Assembly: GCA_016716265.1 (NCBI GenBank)
Contig: JADJWQ010000006.1
Coordinates: 2,817,501 to 2,881,500, forward strand
DNA from: Planctomycetota bacterium
GTDB taxonomy: Bacteria; Planctomycetota; UBA1135; UBA2386
Length of the DNA: 64,000 bases
Direction of reading: 5' to 3'
Numbering within the stretch: the stretch's first letter is position 1; every line of letters begins with the position of its first letter. Both the position numbers and the translations under genes were made by a program. This document shows positions 37,213 through 47,400 of this stretch, in pieces. The notes below the pieces were generated by a model. The model was not told where the DNA came from. It did not search any database and worked only from the letters and a program-made list of their open reading frames with translations.

Positions 37213-39021
37213 ATGGACCGATCCCCGCTGCTCGAGCTCGCCCGAACCATGGGCATGGTGAGGAGCCGCGCCGACGAGCGGCTCGTGCAGGCTGCCGAGA
37301 CCGGCGGTGAGGCCGATCTGTCACCGCTGTCGGTCGTGGAGAGCCACGTCTCCGAGACGCTGCTCCGGTGGCTATTGACCTACGGTCCGGCGCGCGCGCT
37401 GTGCTCGAGGACACCGCTCCGCATCCGCGGGGCGATCTTCGACGCCGTGATCGACCTTGCAGGGAGTGCGGTGGACGTGCCCCTCTCGTTCACCGATTGC
37501 CAGTTCTTCGCGGGCATTCGGCTGGCGGCAGCGAGGCTGTCGGGGCTGCGCCTCGCGGGCGGCGCGCTGTTCCCGCTCCCGCACGATGACTCCGCATCGA
37601 CCAGCTCCCGGCGAGCGCTGGACGCCGTGCGCATGGAGTCGTCGAGCGACGTGCTCATCGACGGCGTGCAGATCCACCGCGGACTGAACCTGCAGCGAGT
37701 CACCGTTCGTGGGATGCTGCGCGTCCATTCCGATCCGCTCCGGCAGACCGAAGCGTTCGGCATCGACATGCACGAGGCCGAGGTGAGCGGGCCGGTCCTG
37801 ATCACCTGGGATCGCCCATCGGACTCGTCCGTGACGCCGGTGGCCGAGCTGGTGCTCGAGAAGGCCCATCTCGCAGGTGGGTTGAGGATCGAGCCGAAGC
37901 TGTTGCGCACTCCGACTGGACCGCTCCCGGACCACCGGCCGGGATCGCGCAGACTGCGGCTGTCGGCCGCCGACCTGCGGGTCGACGGGGTCGTGACGCT
38001 GCGGTGGCTCGATCTCGAACTCGTCGGCCTGCGATCGGCGAGGATCGCCGGCGATGTCGAGATCTACGGCTGCCGCGTGTCCCCACCGGACCTCATCGGC
38101 GAGGACGGCGTGCCGACGCTCGATCTGCGCCACGCCCACATCGAAGGAGTTCTCGACCTCTACGGCACGACCGAGCGCGCCGTCCGACCCACCTCCATCC
38201 AGGGCGATGCACGATTCGAGCACGCGTACGTCGGTGTCCTCGCCGACCATCCGGAGAACTGGGGGCTGACGACGGCGACGCCCCGCGCCGGCGTCCATCT
38301 CGACGGCGTCCGGATCGGCGGCTTCGCGCACGGCTCGCCGATGTCCCGAGGCGACCTGAGGCAGCGCTGGGTCGAGCTCGGCACGGAGCGCGCGGCCGCG
38401 CGGCACGCGCCGTTCTCGGTGGAGCCGTTCCGAACCGTGGCCGCACGACAGCGCGAGTCCGGAGACGACGGCGCGGCGACCAGACTGCTGATCCGCGGCG
38501 AGCAATTGCGATTCCGGACCATGCGGAACTCGGCGTCCCCGCGCGCCCGGTTCGTGGGCCTCCTGGCCGCGGCCATCTACGGACCGATCGTCGCCTACGG
38601 GTACCGACCAGGCCGCGCGGCGCTGATCATGATCGGTCTCTGGATCGCCAGCACCTTCGTGTTCTGGTACGGCTGGAACCACGCGAAGTTCGTTCCCACC
38701 GAGCCCTGGGTCTACGCCGCCTACCGCCCGGCGCTGACGTCGACGCTGGAGACGCGACGCTTCCCGCCGGACCAGGAGCGCGGCTACCGCGATCTGACGC
38801 TCCCGCCGGACTCGACCGGCGCCGAGAACCTCCCGGAGTACACGGTGTTCTATGCGCCCGCGTTCGCGGCCGACGCATTGCTGCCGTTCGTCGAGCTCGG
38901 GCAGGAGCGCGCCTGGCAGCCGGTCGGCTGGGTGCGCGCATGGATGTGGCTCCACATCCTCGGCGGCTGGCTCCTCGCGTCGTTCCTGATCCACGGCGTC
39001 AATCGGCTGGTCCGGAGCTGA
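37213..39021 (+). CDS. Pentapeptide-like repeat protein with C-terminal membrane segments
   Basis: 602 residues. Residues about 60-400 form irregular pentapeptide-like strands (LSGLRLAGGALF, GVQIHRGLNLQRVTVRG, LDLRHAHIEGVLDLYG) that would fold as a right-handed helix. Two or three hydrophobic segments follow near the end (AALIMIGLWIASTFVFWYG and WLHILGGWLLASFLI). Pentapeptide-membrane fusions occur in defence neighbourhoods as possible effectors. It sits right beside the sigma factor and CHAT-NACHT island, so it may belong to it, but this is inference. The start is the ATG at 37213. Confidence 0.65.
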   Translation: MDRSPLLELARTMGMVRSRADERLVQAAETGGEADLSPLSVVESHVSETLLRWLLTYGPARALCSRTPLRIRGAIFDAVIDLAGSAVDVPLSFTDCQFFAGIRLAAARLSGLRLAGGALFPLPHDDSASTSSRRALDAVRMESSSDVLIDGVQIHRGLNLQRVTVRGMLRVHSDPLRQTEAFGIDMHEAEVSGPVLITWDRPSDSSVTPVAELVLEKAHLAGGLRIEPKLLRTPTGPLPDHRPGSRRLRLSAADLRVDGVVTLRWLDLELVGLRSARIAGDVEIYGCRVSPPDLIGEDGVPTLDLRHAHIEGVLDLYGTTERAVRPTSIQGDARFEHAYVGVLADHPENWGLTTATPRAGVHLDGVRIGGFAHGSPMSRGDLRQRWVELGTERAAARHAPFSVEPFRTVAARQRESGDDGAATRLLIRGEQLRFRTMRNSASPRARFVGLLAAAIYGPIVAYGYRPGRAALIMIGLWIASTFVFWYGWNHAKFVPTEPWVYAAYRPALTSTLETRRFPPDQERGYRDLTLPPDSTGAENLPEYTVFYAPAFAADALLPFVELGQERAWQPVGWVRAWMWLHILGGWLLASFLIHGVNRLVRS

Positions 39022-39036
39022 GCGGACGCGCAGCGC

Positions 39037-39957
39037 TCACGCCAGCAGCAGCCAATCGCTCTCGAACAGGAAGCAGGACGCGATCTCGTCACCCGGCTTC
39101 GGCTCGTCGCGGCGCCGGAACGCGGGGGTCGCCTGCAGCTCCCACACCGCGGGCGTCGATGCGCTCAGGTGCGCGACGGTCGGCAGCGACGCGACGATCT
39201 CACCGTTCTGCCGCGTCACGTGCAGGATCGTGGCGAAGCGGCGTGGGTCGACGTCCGGCAGCGCCGCCATGCGGAGCGCGACCTTGCCGTCCTCGCCGAG
39301 CACCGGCAGCGGCCGCGGCGCGATCGGTGCGTCGATGCGCCCGCCGTCCTCGCGGTAGACCACCGCGCGCAGCAGCTCGCGGTCGTCGCCGTAGTGGCCG
39401 AGGCTCGGCAGCTGCCCGATCAGGCGCTCCCGCGCGCGCTTGATGCGCGATGCGATCGCGTTCTCGCTGGTCAGCAGGATCGACGACGCCTCGCGCTGCG
39501 AGCGCTCGTAGACCGTGGTCAGGACCAACGGCGCCCACTGGTCCGGCGTGACGACGCCACGGAGCTGCTGCAGCGTGTGACGCAGCTCGCTCCGCCGGTC
39601 CGCTTCGGCCAGCAGGTCGACCGCGGAGTCGCCCGGATCGGGCTGGGCGTCCTCCAGCTCCTCGGGGATCAGCAGCAGCTCGCGCTCCTCGGGAGCGATC
39701 GCCACCTGGCGCGCGATCGTCGCCAGATACTCGCGCGTCAACACGGCGTCCGAGCGCGGGTCTCCGGGGCCGCCCAGGTTCAACCAACGGCGCGTGAGCC
39801 GGAACCACACCTCGGCGCAGCGCCGGTCCCGGCGGTCCGGCGAGAAGCGGGCGAAGCGGCCGCGCAGCCAGTCGTCGTGCTCGTCGAAGAACCGCTCGAA
39901 CGCGCCGCCCGCGTCGCCTGCCGGGGTCTCCGGGATCTGACCAACCTGCTCGTTCAT
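39037..39957 (-). CDS. ECF-like sigma-70 family factor with C-terminal extension
   Basis: 306 residues from an ATG with GAAGAGG a few nt upstream. Region 2-like sequence spans about residues 25-95 (RCAEVWFRLTRRWL). A region 4-like helix-turn-helix lies at about 145-185 (SSILLTSENAIASRIKRARERL). After LGHYG the last 120 residues form a beta-rich domain (APRPLPVLGEDGKVALRM) that recurs in the second sigma factor of this island. It is divergent from the first CHAT-NACHT-FGE gene with 241 nt between, so it may control it. A membrane anchor is absent. Confidence 0.7.
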   Translation of the reverse strand: MNEQVGQIPETPAGDAGGAFERFFDEHDDWLRGRFARFSPDRRDRRCAEVWFRLTRRWLNLGGPGDPRSDAVLTREYLATIARQVAIAPEERELLLIPEELEDAQPDPGDSAVDLLAEADRRSELRHTLQQLRGVVTPDQWAPLVLTTVYERSQREASSILLTSENAIASRIKRARERLIGQLPSLGHYGDDRELLRAVVYREDGGRIDAPIAPRPLPVLGEDGKVALRMAALPDVDPRRFATILHVTRQNGEIVASLPTVAHLSASTPAVWELQATPAFRRRDEPKPGDEIASCFLFESDWLLLA

Positions 39958-40198
39958 GCCTGCCTCTTCCAGGTTCGGGTGATGCCGGCCCCCGCAGGGT
40001 GCCCGCAGACAGACAACCCCCGAAGCCCTCCACGCATGTCGCACGGGCAGGTGGAATCGCCGCGCACCTCACGAAATCGGGATGCTAGCCGCCGCGCGCT
40101 CCCCCGCCACGGGCGCGCGCCGGAACCGGCGTGATCCCGGGGTGACGCGCAAGCGGCCCGACGGCACACTGCGGCCCCCCGAGCCGCGCGCGAGCCCC

Positions 40199-43100
40199 GT
40201 GTCCGAATACCGATTGACCGTGCTGCCGACGACCGATCCGACGCGGTTCGCGGTCGAGCTTCGCGAGCTGGTCGACGACGGCATGCGCCGGACCTGGTGC
40301 ATCGTGGCGCCGCCCGCCGGCGACGGCCGGAGCGCTCGGCCTGAGCTCGCGGTCGACCCCGCGGCGCTCGCCTGCATCGGCGCGGTGCGACGCGATCCGG
40401 CGACGCTGCTCCCGGGTCGGCGCGATCGACTCGCCAGGCTCCGCAGATGGCGGCCGCGCGCGAAGACCGAGCCGAGCGAGGCCTTCCACGCGCTGTGCGA
40501 CGCGCTCGGCTCCGCGCTGCTCCCGGCCCACGTCCGCGACCGACTGAGCGCCGAGGTGCGGAACGACGGCCGGCTGCGCCTCGTCGTGCAGGCGCAGGGT
40601 GACGCCACCGCGCTGCCCTGGGAGCGACTGCGCTTCGCGGGCGACGAGCTCGCCGCGCGCCGCCAGTGGGAGATCGTGCGCCAGCTCCCCGATGCGCCCG
40701 ACGCGACGCCGGGGAGCTGCGCGCTGCCGACCGCTGCGGAGCTGCGCCGTGGCGTGGCGCCCCGGCGCGCGCTGCTGCTGATCGGCGCGAGCACGCAGCG
40801 GCGCGGCGGTCGCCGGAGCCGACCGGCGCACGCCGATGCGAGCATCGTCGCGGTTCACGATGCGCTCGTCGCGGGCGGCTTCGAGGTCGAGGTCTGCGCC
40901 GGCCGCCCGGACGGCGCCCGCGGCCTGCGCCGCGAGGGCCGCGACCCGCTGCGGATCGACCATCCGCTGCGCGCCGGGCGCGCGGCGGCGGACCTCGGCC
41001 GGCTGCTGGCGAGCGGCCGGTTCGCGCTGTTGCACTACGTCGGCCACGGTGCGGCCGACGACGTCGGGCCGGGCGGCAGCGAAGCGCTGCTCCTGGAGGT
41101 CGCCGACTCGCCGTTCCCGGAGCGGGTCCCGCTCGCCGCGCTGGTCGGGCAGATCCGCGCCGGGGGTGTGCGCGCCGCATTGCTGCACGCGTGCGACACG
41201 CGCGAGGCGGCGACGGAACGGCTGCTGCGCGACGGCGGCGTGCAGCACGTCGTCACGATGGCGGGGCGCGTGCCACCCGAGGTCAGCGCGGTGTGGTCGC
41301 GCGCGTTCTACGGCGCGCTCGGCGAGCACGGTCGCTTCGCGGCTGCCGTCGCCGCTGCGCGCGGTGCGCTGCACGACGACGCGATCGGCGGGGCGCTCGC
41401 CTGGATGCCGCAGCACTGGTCGCGCGACGACTTCGAACTCGCGTTCGCCGACGAGCCGCGCATGGTCGTCGAGCGCTACTGCGCCGCGCTGGCGGCACGC
41501 CTCGACGCGTTCGAGGGGCGCTTCTTCGACCGGTTCCCGGCCGGCGGGCTCGCCGACATCTACGTCGAGGAGCACATCGACGAGCGCGCGGACGACGACG
41601 ACCAGCGACCGCGCCTCCAGCTCCCGCCCGGGTGCAGCTTCGCGCAGCTCGTCGAATACGAGCTGCCACCCGAGCGGCGGCGCTTCCTGCTCGGTGGCGG
41701 ACCGGGAGCGGGCAAGTCGACCGCGCTGCGGATGCAGGCGCGGCGGCTCGCCATGGATCCGGGCCGCACGCGGGTGCCGCTCTACGCGCCGCTCGCGGTG
41801 TGGCTCGGGCCGGGTGGCAGCGCGGCCGGCGCGCCGTCGCTCGCCGAGCACGCGGCGCACACCGAATGCCCGCCGGACGAGCGCGAGGCGCTCGCGGGAG
41901 AGCTCGATCGGCTGGGCCGGGACGGGCGGCTGCTCGTGTTGCTGGACGGGCTCGACGAGCTCGACGACCAGGCCCGCACCGAGCTGCAGCAACGACGTCT
42001 GCCCGAGCTCCTCGAGCGCTGGCGCGGCAGCACGCTCGTGGTGACGACGCGGCGCTACCGCTTCACCGGCCGGCTGAAGGGCTGTGCCGACGTCGACATC
42101 CGACCGCTCGACCCGCCGCGCGCGCACCGGCTGCTGCGCAACGTGCTGATCGCCGGCGGCAGCGATGGGTCGCGGGCCGAGGAGATCGCGAGGCACTGGG
42201 TGGCCCGCTTCCAGCACGGCGTGCGCGGCTGGCGCGAGCTCGGCCGGGTCCCGCTGTTCGTCACGCTGCTCGGCGAGCTGCTGCTGCGCGGCCGCGAACC
42301 GGGCGACAGTCGCGCCGCGTTCTTCGAGGAGGTGTTCGCGCACCTGTGCCTCGACCAGCACCACGGCCCCGCGCTCGACGTGGAGCTCGGCGACGCCGGG
42401 CCGCGGCCGCTGGTGACGCGATCGCCGGACGACGCGACGTCGCGCGCCCGCGTCGCCGCCGTGCTCGACGTGCTCGCCGTGGTCGCGCGTCGCATGACCG
42501 ACGCGACGTGCATCGACGCGCGCTTCGGCGATCTCCAGCGCTGGCTCGACGAGCACAGCGACCGAGTCATCGAGCGCCTCGCCGCCGCCGGCCTGCCGGC
42601 AGATCCGACCGCGTTCCTGCGCGCCGCCGCGCAACGCACGGCGATCCTCGGCCCGCACGCGAGCGCCGACCCGACGCGGGTCCACGAGCCCGACACGCTG
42701 TGGCGCTTCTGGCACCGCAGCTTCCAGGAGATCCTGACGGCTCGATCGCTGGCCCACGAGCTCGACTCCGGCGCCGTGCCGCGGGAGCTGCTGCAGCCGG
42801 AGCGCATCCGACTCGAGCCGGACCAGGACGAGATCAGACGCACCCGGCAGGCGTTGCTCGACAGCTACCGTGCGGACAACGACTGGGCGGCGTTCTGGCC
42901 GGATCGCGACGAAGCGCTGCTGCACGCGAACAAGAAGCAGACTCTCGCGATCATGATCTACGCGTTGCCGTCGCGGGGTGTCTACGAGCCGGGAGTCCGG
43001 GAGGAGGTCGCCTATCAGCAGGGTCCGCGCGTCGCGCGTCGCAACCGTCGGACGTTCTGGGTCGAGCCGTTGGCCGCGCTGCTCGGTCTGGGACACGCGG

Positions 43101-44320
43101 GGCGCGCTCGGGTCTGGCGGCGCCAACTCGGCCGCGAGCTGCTGCGGATCGATCCGGAGCTCGGCCGCGAGGCGATCGCCGCTGCCGACGCCCCACCTCC
43201 ACGGCTCGTCGAACGTGCCCTGCAATCGACGTCGAAGACGGATGACGACGTCGCGCGCGCGAGCAGCGGCACCGAGCTGCACGAGAGCATGACGCTGCGC
43301 CTCGCCGAGCGTGCTCCGATCTACCTGGCGCAGAGGCGTGTCGGCGTCGACGCCGACGAGCGGCTGCGCATGCTGGGCCGTCGCATCCGAGCAGCCGACG
43401 AGCCAGGGGAGCTGTTCCTGATCGACGAGGTGCTGCGCACATTGCCACGGTCGAAGGCCTCGGCCGCGTTGCGACGTAGGCTGCGACAACGGTGTGGCAC
43501 ACCCGTGCCGGGTAGCTGGGCTGCCTATTTCGTCCGAATCCCCGGCGGACGCTGCACGCTCGGCTCCGAAGCTGGTCAGTTGCGCGAGCGGCCATCTCAT
43601 CCGGTCGAGCTGTCGCCATATTGGTTGGGCGAGACGCCGATCACGGTCGCGCTCTATCGACAGTTCTGGCCCACCCACCGCATGCACTTCGCCGAGCACA
43701 TGTACGAGCTGTCCCAATGGACCGGATCGATCGACGACGAGCCGGTCGATCGACTGCCGGCCACCTACGTGTCCTGGTTCGCAGCTCAGATGCTCTGCCG
43801 CTGGTTGCGCGCCCACTGGCGCATGATCGCCACCGAACGCCCGGAGCTGCTCGGCTGGCGTCCCGTGCTGCCGACGGAGGCCCAGGCGGAGTTCGCGATC
43901 CGAGCCGGATCGTACGACCACAGCGAGTGGTGGTTCGGGGACGAGAAGCTCGCGGATCGGTTCGCGTGGTATCGCGGCAATTCCCAAGGGCGCGTCCACG
44001 CCGTCGGACTCAAGGGACGGAACGCCCTCGGCCTGACCGACATGGTGGGCAACGTCGGGTGGTGGTGCCGGGACGCATACGAAGTGCGCGCGTACGAGGC
44101 GCGGATGAGCACCGGACGACTGAACGACCCGTTCACCAGCGGTCCGTATGCGTCGCCACGTGTCATTCGCGGCGGCTCCTGCGATGCTCCGGTCGTCGAT
44201 CTGCGCTCCGCGGATCGCGCCGGGTACCAGCCGGCGAGCGTGAGCAAGTACCGGGGCGTGCGCCTGGCCCTGGTCCCCGCGTCCTCCTCGCTCGGCGCGG
44301 GTATCGATGATCCCGGCTGA
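40199..44320 (+). CDS. Target 1: CHAT-NACHT-FGE (C-type lectin fold) conflict protein
   Basis: 1373 residues from a GTG; this start aligns with the N-termini of the two paralogues (YRLTVLP against FHLHVLP), while the open frame begins 117 nt earlier. A CHAT caspase-like domain has His at about 283 in YVGHGA and Cys at about 332 in HACDTRE, so the dyad looks intact. The NACHT ATPase has Walker A GPGAGKST (Lys at about 506) and Walker B LLDGLDEL (about 581-588), then TTRRYRFTG and a winged-helix-like part with FWHRSFQE. The FGE-sulfatase-like lectin fold runs from about 1107 to the end. It ends in a diverged variable region, so it was probably once diversified by a retroelement. Confidence 0.88.
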   Translation: MSEYRLTVLPTTDPTRFAVELRELVDDGMRRTWCIVAPPAGDGRSARPELAVDPAALACIGAVRRDPATLLPGRRDRLARLRRWRPRAKTEPSEAFHALCDALGSALLPAHVRDRLSAEVRNDGRLRLVVQAQGDATALPWERLRFAGDELAARRQWEIVRQLPDAPDATPGSCALPTAAELRRGVAPRRALLLIGASTQRRGGRRSRPAHADASIVAVHDALVAGGFEVEVCAGRPDGARGLRREGRDPLRIDHPLRAGRAAADLGRLLASGRFALLHYVGHGAADDVGPGGSEALLLEVADSPFPERVPLAALVGQIRAGGVRAALLHACDTREAATERLLRDGGVQHVVTMAGRVPPEVSAVWSRAFYGALGEHGRFAAAVAAARGALHDDAIGGALAWMPQHWSRDDFELAFADEPRMVVERYCAALAARLDAFEGRFFDRFPAGGLADIYVEEHIDERADDDDQRPRLQLPPGCSFAQLVEYELPPERRRFLLGGGPGAGKSTALRMQARRLAMDPGRTRVPLYAPLAVWLGPGGSAAGAPSLAEHAAHTECPPDEREALAGELDRLGRDGRLLVLLDGLDELDDQARTELQQRRLPELLERWRGSTLVVTTRRYRFTGRLKGCADVDIRPLDPPRAHRLLRNVLIAGGSDGSRAEEIARHWVARFQHGVRGWRELGRVPLFVTLLGELLLRGREPGDSRAAFFEEVFAHLCLDQHHGPALDVELGDAGPRPLVTRSPDDATSRARVAAVLDVLAVVARRMTDATCIDARFGDLQRWLDEHSDRVIERLAAAGLPADPTAFLRAAAQRTAILGPHASADPTRVHEPDTLWRFWHRSFQEILTARSLAHELDSGAVPRELLQPERIRLEPDQDEIRRTRQALLDSYRADNDWAAFWPDRDEALLHANKKQTLAIMIYALPSRGVYEPGVREEVAYQQGPRVARRNRRTFWVEPLAALLGLGHAGRARVWRRQLGRELLRIDPELGREAIAAADAPPPRLVERALQSTSKTDDDVARASSGTELHESMTLRLAERAPIYLAQRRVGVDADERLRMLGRRIRAADEPGELFLIDEVLRTLPRSKASAALRRRLRQRCGTPVPGSWAAYFVRIPGGRCTLGSEAGQLRERPSHPVELSPYWLGETPITVALYRQFWPTHRMHFAEHMYELSQWTGSIDDEPVDRLPATYVSWFAAQMLCRWLRAHWRMIATERPELLGWRPVLPTEAQAEFAIRAGSYDHSEWWFGDEKLADRFAWYRGNSQGRVHAVGLKGRNALGLTDMVGNVGWWCRDAYEVRAYEARMSTGRLNDPFTSGPYASPRVIRGGSCDAPVVDLRSADRAGYQPASVSKYRGVRLALVPASSSLGAGIDDPG
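44144..44290 (+). repeat. Relic variable region of target 1
   Basis: This 147-nt segment aligns without gaps to the template repeat. At the protein level the variable positions correspond to the template asparagine codons (for example ADRAGYQPASVSKY against ANRNRNQPANANRN). However, framework codons also differ at G, C and T positions, so it is not a fresh copy of the present template. Confidence 0.75.
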
Positions 44321-44435
44321 CGACGCCGGCTGACGACGTGCGGCGCTCGGCGACGCCCGCCCCCGGCGCGATGCGATGCGCCCCGGCGCCTTGCCATTGG
44401 CTATCGGCGCGGCGCCGCGCATGATGGGCGAGCGC

Positions 44436-47400
44436 ATGGCCGGGTCCGTGTTCCACCTGTTCGTCGCGCCGGTCGGAGAGCCGGGCGACCGACCCGCTCG
44501 GTGCGCGGTCCGCCTCGAGCGGATCGTCGACGACGGTAGGCACCGCAGCAGCGACCCGGTCGACGACGTGAGCGGCGAGACGCTGCTCGTCGACCCGGAC
44601 TGGCTGCGCCTCGCGGGGCGCGCGCGGGCGGCACCGCGGGAGCTCGCCGGCGAGCTCGGGCCCGCGCTGCTGCGCGCCGGCCGCGAGCTGTTCGCGGCGC
44701 TGCCGGCCGCGGTGCGCCGCGAGCTGCAGCTCGCCTTCGACCGCGACGAGCAGGCGCGGCTGATCGTCACCGCCGAGGGCGACGCATCGCTGCTGCCCTG
44801 GGAGGCGCTCGGCGTCGAGCCCCTGCACGGCACGGGCGCGGTCCGCTTCCCGGTGCTGCGCGGCCAGGTGCAGCTCCTGCGGCGGCCGCCCGGCCTCGAC
44901 GTCGCGGCGGTCGGGCCGGTGCTCGAGCCCCGGATCCTGCTCGTGCTGCTCGACGACGGCCAGCAGCCCGGCGCGCAGCACGCCGGCCACGACCGCGCGC
45001 GCGTCGTCGCCGCCGCGCGCGCCGCGGGGTTCCACCTGCGCGTCGTCAGCGCGTCCGCCGCGGTCCCGAGCAGCGAGCTCGACGAGCGGCTGAGCGGACC
45101 GGACGACCTGCTGCGCCTCGTGCGCACGCGCGGCTTCACGGTCGTCCACCTCGTCGGCAAGTCGGACGCGGCGACCTGGGAGCCCGCCGCGCACCAGCCG
45201 GAGCCGTCCGACCCGTTCGGCGCGAGCGGGCTCGAGCTCGCGCCGGGCGTGACGCTGCAGGCGACGGCGCTCGCCGACGCGCTACGCGACGGCGGCGTGC
45301 CCGCGGTGCTCGCGCAGGCCTGCGACGTGCGCGAGACGGTCGCCGAGGCGCTGCTGCGGCGCGGCGGCGTCGAGCACCTCGCGTGCACCGGCGCGTTCGT
45401 CGACCCCGACTCGTGCGCGTGCTGGGCCGAGGGCTTCTACCGCGGCCTGCGCACGTTCCGCGCGATGGGCCCGGCGCTGCGCGAGGCCGCGAAGGCACTC
45501 GATGCACGCGAGCACCATCGCAACGAGCAGCTCGCGCTGCTGTGGTGGAGCCGCAGCGACGACGACCTGACGTTCGCCGACGACGACCAGCGCCTGCTCG
45601 AGCGCTACTGCCGCGCGCTCGCCGCGTCGGTCGCGCGCTTCGAGGGACGCTTCGAGCAGATCTTCGGCGCCGGCCGGCTCGTCGACGTCTACGTCGAGCT
45701 GCACGTCGACGAGCGCGCGCTCGACGGCGAGGCCGAGCGGCGCACGAAGCTCGATGAACGCGACGGCGCGTTGCCGCCCGAGTGCCCTTTCGAGCACCTG
45801 CTCGGCCTGCACACGCGGGAGTTCCTGCTCGGCGGCCCGGCCGGCATGGGCAAGACGACGACGCTGCGGATGCACGCGCGGCGGCTCGCGGAGGACCGCC
45901 GGCGTGCGCTGGTGCCGATCGTCGTGTCGCTCGCGCGGTGGATCCCGGCCGGCAGCACCAGCGTGCGGCGGCTCGTCGAGCACGTCGCCGGCGGGCTGCA
46001 GTTCCCTGACGTCGGATCAACGCGGCTCGCCGACCTGCTCGACGCGCGCGGTCAGAGCGGCGGTCTGGCGGTGTTCCTCGACGGCTACGACGAGCTCGGC
46101 GTCGACGAGCGCCAGGGGTTCGAGTCCGCGTTGAATCAACTGCGCAAGGACTGGCCCGGCTGCCGTTTCGTCGTCGCGACCCGGCGCTACCGGCACACCG
46201 GCAAGATCGACGGTCTCGTCGACGTCGACATCGAGCCGCTGCGCCCGGCGCGCGCCGCCGAACTGCTGGAGCGCGTGCTGCGGCTGAAGCCCCGCACCGC
46301 GGACCGGGCCGCCGAGCTGGCAGCCCAGTGGCAGCACAACTTCGCCGGCCCGGGCCGCGCCTGGCGCGAGCTCGGCGAGACGCCGCTGTTCGTCGTGCTG
46401 CTCGGCGAGCTGCTCGGGCGCGGCCGCCAGCCCGCCAGCGACCGGCTCGAGTTCTTCCACCAGGTCTTCGACCTGCTGTGCCGCAGCGAGCACAACCCCG
46501 GCCGGCCGCCGCTCGTCACGGCGCACGACGACGAGGTGGACGACGGCGACATCCCGCCCGCCGTCGACGAGCAGCTCGACCGGCTCGGTCGGATCGCGCT
46601 GGCGATGACCGGCGCGACGACGATCGACATCCGGCGCGACGAGCTCGTCGAGCGCGCTCGCGCTGCGGGCATCCTGAAGCCCAATCGTTGGCTGATCGAC
46701 ATCGCGGACCGCACGTCGATCCTCGGCCCCGACGCCGCGCTGCCGCCGCGCGACGCCGAGGATCCGCCGAACCCTGCGGCCACCGCCCTCGCGGACCACG
46801 ACGACGACGACGCCCCGTGGCGCTTCTGGCACCGCAGCTTCCAGGAGGCGCTGACGGCCTGGGAGCTGCGGCGCAGACTGCGGGCCGGGGAGCCGGTCGA
46901 CGCGGTGGTCGCGGCGATCCGGCTCGAGCCGACCGACGCGGAGATCGAGCGCGCGCAGCGGGAGCTCGCGAACGAGTGGCACCGCTCGTGGGACGACGAT
47001 CCCGACAGCACGGTGTTCTTCGACGCGCTTTGGGCGCGCTTCCCGTCCTGGACCGCGGAAGGGCAGCAGCGGGTCGTGAAGCACCAACAGGGTGGACGCT
47101 GGTCGCGAACCGTGGTCGTGGAGGCCGCCCGCGCCGAGGCGCCGGCAGCCGCCCGCCGCGCTCTGCTCGACTTCTGGATCGAGCCGCTCGCGCTGCTGGC
47201 CGGCGCGCTGGTGCGCGCGGCACTCGACGGCCCGACGGAAGCCGAGCGCAGCGCCGCGGCAGGGCAGGTCGAGTCGCTGCTCCAGGCGATCGCGCAGTCC
47301 GCGCCCGGCGTGCCTCGCGCCCCGGATCTGGTGCGCGAGATCCTGCTGCGGCTCGACCGGCTGCCGCCGGCGCTGTGGAGGCTCGGCCTCGACGCGACGA

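Noticed and set aside
44144..44290. Counting the target 1 region as an active VR of this TR
   Set aside because: Many differences fall on G, C and T of the template, which mutagenic homing would not produce.
40085..45388. Very long minus-strand open frame (1767 codons) opposite target 1
   Set aside because: Composition is the mirrored shadow of the CHAT-NACHT-FGE gene, with no motifs of its own.
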